From positions 1-27,350 of the forward strand of contig JASANZ010001957.1 in the NCBI GenBank assembly GCA_030849805.1: a stretch of DNA of 27,350 nucleotides, read 5' to 3'. The DNA is from Sergeia podlipaevii (lineage: Eukaryota; Euglenozoa; Kinetoplastea; Trypanosomatida; Trypanosomatidae). Both the position numbers and the translations under genes were made by a program. The notes beneath the pieces are model-generated. The model did no database searches, had not been told where the DNA came from, and saw nothing but the letters and a program-made list of their open reading frames with translations. This document shows positions 1 to 7,600 of the stretch, in pieces. Every line of letters begins with the position of its first letter. Within the stretch, counting starts at the first letter, position 1.

Positions 1-870
1 GTGTGTTCACGACGATGATGAGGAGCAGTGGACCCAGGACCGAGCCCTGGGGCACACCACAAGTGAATATCACTGATCCTGAAAATGTGTTCTGCACCCG
101 CACCTTGGCTGATCGCTCCGTCAAGAAGTCAGCAACCCATCGGATTAGCATGGGACACACATGGTTCCGCTCTAGCGCTCTAATGATGCAGTCATGATCC
201 ACTGAGTCAAATGCCCGGGAGTAGTCGATAAATACCGTGCCCACCTTCTCCTTGTCTGCTCTGCCATGAATCATTGCCATCAGATGCACTAGAGGGTCTA
301 CTGTGGACCGGTTGGGACGAAACACCGACTGTTGGGGAAGGATCTGCGATTCCACCGTGTCCCGTATCCGCATGGCGACCATTCGTTCCATCAGCTTGCA
401 GAGATTGCTGGTAAGCGTGACTGGGCGATATGAAGCCGGGTCATCAGCAGCTTCCCAGGCTTTAGCGGTGAGATGATAGTACCCCGCCTCCACGACGTTG
501 GTACCATGGACCTGCTGAGACTCATGTTGAACAGTCTGAGCAGCAGCCTCCGTGCCACATAGGGCAGAGCCAGGAGAGACTCCACATGAATGTTGTCAGG
601 GCCCGGAGCCGAGCCAGCATGCATCGCCTTGAGGGCTACCCTGAGTTCCGCCATACAGAAACGCTCCACGGCAAATTCTGGACGTGGCGGGACGCGCATC
701 GGTGAAGCCTCGGGGTGCTTCGTAGACTTCTTGGCATACAACCTCGCCAGAATGTCCGCATGCACCTTGCGCGAAAGCGGGGCATCTCGTACAACTATGA
801 CAGGAGTGGCAAGCAGTCTTGGGGCATAGATGGACTGTACAAGGTTCCAGTTGCGTGACGTCGTAGTGTC
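1..870 (-). pseudogene. Retroelement reverse transcriptase domain, partial and frameshifted
   Basis: This is the N-terminal half of a non-LTR reverse transcriptase. The fingers region shows GSAPGPDNIHVE, then WRRGTIISPLKPGK. The frame then changes near 451-454 and resumes with DDPASYRPVTLTS and a QSVFRPNRST segment. Motif A, FIDYSRAFDSVDH, lies at about 193-233 and retains its catalytic Asp. Motif B, GVPQGSVLGPLL, lies at about 21-59. The catalytic YxDD of motif C would be beyond the left edge. A loss of one base at the frame change would explain the break. The family is certain; the clade (ingi/L1Tc) rests mainly on the 5' signature and 2A peptide. Confidence 0.9.
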
Positions 871-879
871 CAGTTGTCT

Positions 880-1246
880 ACACCGCTCTCTCCAGAATCA
901 GCTGGCACTGCCGACGTACATCCACGCACTTCTCTACACCTTCGTCCCTGTTCTCCAACTCCTCGTTCCAAAACGGCGCATATTTGGTCACCGCACAGGG
1001 AACGCAGCGTTTGGTCGCTTGGCGAATAGCTGCGGCCAAGGCCTTCTCAAACACGTGTGCCGTCACAGTTTTGTGAACCTCCCTGTCAAGAGGAGGATTC
1101 AGCACACGCAAGCTCCGAATGTGGCCCAACTTGTCACGTTTCCTCGATGCCAACCCTGCCCTACGACGGCAAAAGATTTCCTTCCTCCTGTGGCCTTTCC
1201 AGAGCTTATAATCTCTGGCGTACGTACGCGCTATGTCCTGCACAGC
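880..1246 (-). pseudogene. Retroelement linker between endonuclease and RT, broken
   Basis: An open stretch of about 121 codons lies between the stop at 1247-1249 and the stop at 878-880. It is in the same frame as the endonuclease C-terminus, so only a nonsense codon separates them. It is basic, with several Arg/Lys clusters, and contains NPPLDREVHKTV and KYAPFWNEEL. The latter resembles the tryptophan-bearing segment often found before the RT domain of L1-type elements. The frame must change between about 845 and 880 to continue into the RT. I see no catalytic motif here. Confidence 0.7.
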
Positions 1247-2309
1247 CTAAGTCATAAGTGGCTGGTAGAACTCCACCTTCATCTTTTTCCAGGAGTAGAG
1301 TCTCTTTGATGTCTTCGTAAGGATGATGGGGTCTCTATCGAGGCCAACACCCACTTCATAAGTGAGCCATGCATGGCCGCTATCTGGCACAAACTTGGCG
1401 TCCCACCCCAAGACATCACAGTTCTTCGTTATGGTGATGTCAGGGGAGGACTGCCGTGCCCAAGCTCGAGTACGTGAGTTGGTTCGACGCACCCATGTTG
1501 CCATGGCGCTATCGTTCCAGATCACTAACTCCTGGCCTGCACACCACTGCACTATCCTCTCACCTCCTCTGTCTTGCTGAGAGCGAATATCTCACGCAGA
1601 GTGATGACAATTGCAGTCAACGCCAATCAGTACTGGTATCTCATTACCAGCAATAAAACTATCTACTCTATTTAGCGTTTTCTCCGAAACTAAAGCATCT
1701 TTGGGAAAATAAGCTGACATTACTTCTATCAGGGGCTTGTCGTGCAAGACCAACAGTCAGCGAAACTATTTCTACGTCCGGCTCCATCAAACTCGGCCCT
1801 GCCAGCACTCCAAACTGCTTCAAAAGAAGTATGGAAACGCCGCCGCCACTGCCGCTCTTCCAAGCCAGACCGTAATGTTGAAAATTATTAAAAGAAAAAG
1901 CAGCACACTCAGAGGGGGAAAAGTGGGACTCTCCCAAAACACACAACTCTACACTATCTACATCTAACATCTTCTCCAGCGCTATCCGTTTCCCCTGAGC
2001 GAGGCCGCACGCATTCCACTGCGCTACCCTCAAACTAGGTCCCGGATTTAACTCCACGTCACCGCACAGCTGAAGAAGGCTTTTGCTCAAGGCGCATTGT
2101 GCAAGCGACGGCGCTGCCAGCCGGCGCGGGCAGCTGTGGGGCGTTGCAAGCGTGCTATGTGTCCCAGGTCTCTCAGAGACGGATTTACCGCAGGCCTGTA
2201 TGCCGCAGTCACGAACCCACAAACGCACGCGAGGTACACTTGCAGGCTCCTGGCTTCCCCCAGCACGGGATACTAGCCCCTGATACCACGAAGAGGTAGC
2301 CGGCATCAT
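1247..2309 (-). pseudogene. Retroelement ORF N-terminus: 2A peptide plus AP-type endonuclease, broken
   Basis: The frame opens with two consecutive ATG codons inside the ribozyme-like end. About 83 residues of unclear function precede a 2A motif and then an exonuclease-endonuclease-phosphatase (APE-like) domain, which nicks target DNA for target-primed reverse transcription. Domain marks are QWNACGL just after the 2A site, LGESHF with the metal-binding Glu, a VDCNCHH segment equivalent to the D-x-N motif, and a C-terminal VPDSGHAWL where active enzymes have SDH. The frame changes near 1740, and a TGA at 1592-1594 falls where a Trp codon is plausible. A second in-frame stop at 1247-1249 ends this part. 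The Asp-to-Gly change in SDH (about 1376-1378) would by itself be expected to abolish catalysis. Confidence 0.88.
2037..2060 (-). other. 2A-like ribosome-skipping motif
   Basis: Residues 84-91 of the retroelement ORF read DVELNPGP, which fits the D-V/I-E-x-N-P-G-P consensus exactly and is preceded by a leucine-rich stretch and Cys-Gly. Skipping would fall between Gly90 and Pro91, releasing the N-terminal peptide from the endonuclease. Functional 2A sequences are known at the same place in L1Tc of T. cruzi and in ingi elements. The motif is intact although the downstream ORF is broken. Confidence 0.9.
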
Positions 2310-2314
2310 CAGGG
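2250..2314 (-). ncRNA. Pr77-type 5' signature / HDV-like ribozyme
   Basis: The first 65 nt of the element match the second copy at 27286 in 61 of 65 positions. Visible pairings (element numbering) are P1, nt 1-7 CCCTGAT with 31-37 ATCAGGG, perfect; P3, nt 16-19 with 26-29 closing a six-base loop; and P4, nt 45-48 with 54-57. In this copy one P3 pair and one P4 pair are U-G wobbles where the other copy has C-G. P2 and the J4/2 catalytic cytosine cannot be placed with confidence. In L1Tc the equivalent 5' segment acts both as an internal promoter (Pr77) and as a self-cleaving HDV-like ribozyme that defines the transcript's 5' end. That activity here is inferred from family and fold. Confidence 0.78.
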
Positions 2315-3197
2315 GTAATTGAATTTTGTCATGATTGGCGCCGTCCCTTCGGGGATCAGCCGCGGGGGAGCTGGCGCCGGCCGTCCTAGAAGTAGCAGCG
2401 TGGTGAAATACATGGTTTCTCCACCCCCGGGGACGTTGGTGGGTGTGAGCTCAAGTGTCGCCCCAACGGCTGAAGCCCACATAACCAGCGGCTGCATGCG
2501 TAGAAGCATTTCCTCCTCTTCTAGCATGCGTTGGCGAGTTAGTATCGATTTCTGCAAAGGATGCGCCTTCAGATGAAAAAATGAGATCATGGAGGGACGT
2601 TTTGTGGTTGTTAGGTGGGTTTTTGGTCATCGCGAAGAGGGCTGCGAAATGTTGAAAGCAGATGAAATTTTGTTTGATCGTGGAGTGGTTTTTTGAGGGT
2701 TTGCAGGTTGTTTTTTTTGCGTGATGGAAGTCGGCTTTTAGAGGAGCCGGCGTGTGAATTTTTTTTGTAGTAGGAGTTTTATGTTTTGATTGTTTTTAGA
2801 ATGTATTTGTTTTTGTAGATATGTAGTTTTCTTGTAGTCAACTTTTCTGTTTGTGTTGTTGCTGCGCAGGAGTGAATAGTATTGATGTTAGATTGTGGCT
2901 TGTTTTCCTGTTGCATAAGTAATGGATGCTTTTTGTGGGTGAAAAGCTTTGTTCATAGTGAGGTAGTTAAAGATGAAACAAGTTGCTTTGCTTTTGTTAT
3001 TGAGGGAAGCAAATTTATGGTTCTTGTTGAATTTTCTTAATTTTGCTATTGGAAATTCTTTTTATTTTTTTTCATTTTATGATATTGAAGCAGCGTAGCT
3101 TGTTTAACAAGTAGTGTGTGGTGGTTTTTAGTTGCTGGTAGTTCCGTATTGATATCTCTTTTTGGTGTCGTTTAGTTTTTTAGGAGTTGCTCTACCG
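2315..3197. other. Gene-free stretch: GC-rich scrap, then GT-skewed region with splice signals
   Basis: 2316-2585 is clearly richer in GC than what follows and is open on both strands, but I recognise no product; it may be remnant coding DNA into which the element inserted. From 2581 to 3000 the + strand has about 126 G against 33 C by hand count, and 2761-2820 has no C. A T-rich tract at about 3058-3080 precedes AG dinucleotides near 3090-3093, a plausible trans-splice acceptor. A second T-rich run at 3155-3182 ends in TAG. The first ATG after these is 3198. Confidence 0.6.
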
Positions 3198-4109
3198 ATG
3201 GCATCTACAGCAGCGATTTTTGGTAGTGCGGCCGTCGGAACAATTGTAGCGCTTAACATCTTTTTGAAGCCGAAGACATTTCGCGTAGTGATGATTGGTC
3301 TGGGGGTGGGTGTAGCTACGGGAGGAAGTATTGCGTATATCAACCGGCTACGTAAGCACTCAATTACTGCGAGCTACGCACCTATCGGGCTTACCGCCCC
3401 TCCTTTGAGCTATACTGATATCAGTCCCGTTATTTTCAAGCATTTGTCTTCGGGGTATAAAGAACGAGGTGAACTGGAGCTCGGCGAAGAAATATTGACG
3501 ACAAAGCCTCATGTGTTTGCCCAAATTGGAATCTTAGACACAGATGGTGTGAGACGCATGTGGACAACTGCCATTTTGCCTCGAATGAAAAGTGCAAAGA
3601 AAACGTTTATGTTTGAAGACTCAAGTTGCACTACTCGAGAGTTAGAGAAGGACGTCGTTTTCTGCGATATTGGTAGTGGAGTTGGGAACATATGTCTTCA
3701 GATTCTGGCCGAAACGAATTGCAGAAAGACAGTTGGTATCGAGGTCATCCCCTCACGAGTACGAGCCGCCGAGGTGGCGACGGAGCGTGCAAAATTACAT
3801 TTTCCTGATGTGTTTGCCAGCAAAACGGCAGTATGGATACAAAAAGATCTTGTGGATTGCGCAGAAGTACTGAACAAGGAAAAGGTTAATGTCGTTTTCA
3901 CTCATTCGTGGATGTTTGATGACGAGCTTATGAGACTTCTATCCCATGTTTTAGCCGAGGTTCCCTCCATTGTTTGTGTTGTGTCATCGCGAAAATTAGA
4001 AGAGGGTGCGCTTGCTGGCACTTCTTTAAGGCCTTCTACTCTTTCACATTTTTCAGCTGATTGGAATGATGAGGCTCCTTTCTATATTTATGAGAGGTTG
4101 AAAAAATAG
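3198..4109 (+). CDS. DOT1-like methyltransferase with N-terminal membrane segments
   Basis: This is a 303-residue SAM-dependent methyltransferase of the DOT1 fold, the family that methylates histone H3 Lys79 (Lys76 in trypanosomes). SAM motif I is DIGSGVGN (157-164), followed by LQILAETNC and a conserved Glu at 182. A VVFTHSWMF segment (232-240) sits where DOT1 has its VNNFAF motif, followed by VVSSRKL (261-267). The C-terminal ADWNDEAPFYIYER (287-300) matches the DOT1 SW...YYL strand. Two hydrophobic segments (about 4-23 and 28-49) separated by Lys-Pro-Lys suggest a membrane hairpin, unusual for a histone methyltransferase. A longer frame opens with TTG at 3162; ATG 3198 is the first ATG after the splice signals. 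An alternative is a FAM173-like mitochondrial lysine methyltransferase, which also has an N-terminal helix, but the post-motif-I similarity favours DOT1. Confidence 0.82.
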   Translation: MASTAAIFGSAAVGTIVALNIFLKPKTFRVVMIGLGVGVATGGSIAYINRLRKHSITASYAPIGLTAPPLSYTDISPVIFKHLSSGYKERGELELGEEILTTKPHVFAQIGILDTDGVRRMWTTAILPRMKSAKKTFMFEDSSCTTRELEKDVVFCDIGSGVGNICLQILAETNCRKTVGIEVIPSRVRAAEVATERAKLHFPDVFASKTAVWIQKDLVDCAEVLNKEKVNVVFTHSWMFDDELMRLLSHVLAEVPSIVCVVSSRKLEEGALAGTSLRPSTLSHFSADWNDEAPFYIYERLKK

Positions 4110-4638
4110 GACATATTTGGGTGCAATCATTAATGAATGGAGAGGAGAGCACATAAGATTTGTGTATTGGTGTGAGAATTGCTAATGGATGCGGGCTTCA
4201 ACTTCTCTCTCGTCAATGCAATTTCTTCTGGAAGTCTATCGAGGTGCTTTGCATTGACTGGACAATTATGTGGGTTGGCATATCAGCGTAATATTTGAAT
4301 GCTTTGTGCTGAGAAAGGAAAACAATATTTTATTATTTTGCGACTGGATTGTGTGATTACCAATAATGCCGCTGGGATATTAATGATATGTATCCTTTTT
4401 TTTTCTTTTGGAGACGTTGTGCAAAGCACCTTTTATGCAATCTGGTACATTTGCATATTCTTTGGAAGCTAAGGAAACATTAACACAAAAAATACCAAGT
4501 TGCTTTAATGTGTCGCGTGGGCATTTGCTTTTATCCTGTCTTTTTATTCTCATTTTCGTTTTCTTTGACATACAACAAGAACACTAAGTATCATAAGGAT
4601 AAACTTATATAGTTTTTGCTAGTAAAATCTGGCAAATC
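4110..4638 (+). other. Spacer with trans-splicing signals
   Basis: AT-rich spacer without a credible gene. A T-rich run lies near 4393-4411. The likelier acceptor tract is about 4525-4567 (TC-rich), followed by AG at about 4578-4579 and 4586-4587. No ATG occurs between these and the start at 4639. Confidence 0.5.
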
Positions 4639-7600
4639 ATGAGCGTGGCTACAGAGTCGTCAGGAAGCACTTATGAAGAATATAGTTTGGAAGGAAGTTT
4701 AGACGATCCTTTTGATCTTGGCGATGGATATGCTGGCGATTTGTACCCACAGGATGAACTGGATGAAGAAGAAGTAACACTGAGTAGTTCGTCTTTACCA
4801 CTCGTAAAGGATATCATGAAACGTGTGCTGAAAGTGTCGAAGCTGTTGAAGACATCAAAACAGAAAGTCAGCGACTTTTCCATCGTTCCGAGTGAACCCA
4901 GCGGAGGCGATGAAGCATCAGCGAATAATAGCTATAGCGTAGCAGAGTGGGAAAAGGAGGTTGCCCTTTTGAAAGAGTACGAACAACTATACAGCTTTCT
5001 TTGGGCAAGGCTGCTGCGACTTCTTTACGACGAGCAGAAGAAGTGCGCAGATGTATATGCTAGCACTCTAAATGCGGAAGATCGGGTGCCTTTCGAATCT
5101 TTGGCGCATGCTATTCATCACAACACAGTCTTTTGCGACGCTATGGGAGAGCTTATTGACTTTTCCTACGAACAGCGTGGGTATGATATCGATGATACTC
5201 TTTCAAGGCAACAATTAGTGCTCAAAGAACATCTTCAGACCATGGAAAGAATTCAACTTACTGCTACTAACTGTGCGGTGATTGTTGTGGAAGGTTCAAG
5301 GGAGAGTTTCTTGGATCCTGTATCGATGTATGACTTGTGTAAAACGGTTTCAAACGAGCATAACCGCCGCAAGCGCCTTGTGCCGCTTTCACTCATGTTT
5401 AGCACCCTAGAGCAAGATGACCAGGCAATGGCCGAAGCATTTGTGCAGGGAATACCTCGGATCATTTTGCAGAGACTACGCCATCTCGTCCACCGCATTT
5501 TTGGGCGGCCAACCGAAGGAAAAGATAATGAAGTAGCGGAGCAGCACAACAAAAGATCACCACAACGGTATCGGTGTGCGGTGGTCCGTAGCGAACCCAA
5601 TTCCCATCTTAGTTCACGTCGAGCGTCTCCTCAGGCTGCTACGCAGGAAAATGAACAAACTTCCCCATTGTTACTTTCCACGTTGTCTTTTCAGGCGGAT
5701 GGACAGCAGGATCTTCCTGATTCGCCTCTTCCTGTTCTTCCAGGTAGCGCTGAGGGCACCTTTCCGGCTGAGCTTCCGCTTCTTATGCCAAGAGTCGAGC
5801 ACCGCAAGCGAAGCCGGCAGTTAACAGAATGTACACTAACTGCAAAGGTGAAGCGGTTTGAAAATGGCGCTGGCGCTGATGAGCAACAATACGCGCAGCT
5901 CAATGTGGGAGATCGCGTGGGACGAGGGCCGCGATGGAATCATGAGAATCAAGGTAATCTTTGCGATTATGGTGAGGTTGTAGGCTTTACAGAATGCAAT
6001 CAGGTTCTTGTGAAGTGGATTCCCAGCTGCGATGCATCCACAACGCACCATGGAGGTAAGCTCTATCGATATCGGTACGCAGCGCCACACTTTGAAGTGG
6101 TGCACTGGGAGGACTATTTAAAAGTAAAGACGATGAATGTTGATAAGGATGCATTGCGTAAACTGGAGTTTATGCTCTTTTGTGCGCTTGCCGGGTCACT
6201 GTGTCGTCAAAGAGACACCATTTTGCCTGCACTTCAGTTTCAAACTATCGAATCCACACTACATGTGATCGACTCAGTTGGTATGGCGGCCTCACAGCAT
6301 GCCGCTGAACACGAAACAGAACTTGCAGAAATGCGTGAAAAACAAAGACTTGCTGCCGAGGAAGAAGATGGTGCTGTTGACGAAGATGCGCTGGCCTCTC
6401 TGTTGCAGTGGGATTTCTGCTTGCAGAGAGCAAAGCAGAAGTTCAGAGAAGATCGTGAGTGGGTTTTAGGCGCTATATGGACTTTGAGTGCGGTGCTCTC
6501 TCACCGGAGATTGGCCTTTCTTTTCTTAGAGGCCGATGGTGTTCGACGCATTCTGCAGATTGTCAATGAATCAGCGGAGATTGCCGTCATTTACAGCTGC
6601 TCAGTCGTGCTGACTCATTTGTCGAAGACCTCTGTATTTGAGGAACTTTTGAGGAGACAGCGCCGCTACTATGATCCAATCATGAATTTTGTTATGCATC
6701 AATGGAAACGAAGCCCTAACACCGAGGTGCAGACAAGTGCGGGCGAGTTTCTTTTCCATGCGATGAGTTTCCCATGTGTTCTCGCCTATTTCGATAATGC
6801 TGATGGATCGTTGCACGCCATAGCGTCACTAGAGAATGATCTTACCGCGTCTGAGGAGCATTTTGATGTTTTAAATCCAAATGTTCAGCTGACAACAATG
6901 AAATGCATGAACACATATCTCATTTCGCATCTTATGCTCGCAACTCGAGTCATCTTCCGCAAACATCGTGTTCTCTCAACGCTTGTTACAAAGTCGTCCC
7001 CAAATGTTTCATTGCCGCGCGATCCTGCAACCGTTGATGCAGTTTTGGGCTTTTTGACCGTTCAATCGCCCGCGTTGCCCGATGTATCTGCTGAAAATGT
7101 TCAAAGTTTGCTGATACTCGATCGTCTTCCCGCAATTCAAAAGCTGATTATCAGAGGCTTCCATAAACTACTTCTACGATATGCAAATTTTTATTTTATT
7201 CAAAGTCGCTGGGATTTGCTCTCTTCGTCGTTGCAGGCCTTGTGCGTTCTCACCGTTATCCCACACGTTCGCCCGCTAGTTGCTGAGCCACAACCACTCG
7301 ACTCAGGGATTGCACAGCTTCTTGTTATTGTCAATGAGTTGTCGGTATCCTATAACAAGAATAATACATCGCGAGAGGCTCACTTACTGCCTTGCGTTGT
7401 TGCGGCATTGCACATTCTCATAAACGTCATGACGCCACCGACTGATACAAGCGATGAGGCAGCTGTTGCTACTTTCAATAACATTTGTGGCATTTTTCGT
7501 GCAAGCGATGGCGTACGGACTTTGCTGGATGCATTAAAGGTGAAACGAGATGTGTCAATGTCAGCGAAGCTAAGCTACTTTCCTGTTGTTGCACGGGCGG

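Larger units (their letters stand above)
1..2314 (-). mobile_element. Degenerate L1Tc/ingi-clade non-LTR retrotransposon, 5' part
   Basis: Read on the minus strand from 2314 towards 1, the order is Pr77-like ribozyme end, 2A-like peptide, AP-type endonuclease, linker, and reverse transcriptase up to motif B. That is the plan of the single-ORF L1Tc/ingi elements of trypanosomes. The left edge cuts the element before the YxDD motif, RNase H and 3' end. The reading frame is broken at least six times: in-frame stops near 1592-1594, 1247-1249 and 878-880, and frame changes near 1740, between about 845 and 880, and near 451-454. It is therefore a dead, DIRE-like copy. It is oriented against the gene array and begins about 880 bases upstream of the first + strand gene. 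No target-site duplication can be tested because the 3' end is missing. Confidence 0.93.

Noticed and set aside
830..1309. 159-codon + strand frame in the left element
   Set aside because: It lies antisense to the retroelement linker and has no recognisable motif.
3162..3197. N-terminal extension of the DOT1-like frame
   Set aside because: The frame opens with TTG and runs through a T-rich tract likely to be splice signal; ATG 3198 is the first ATG.
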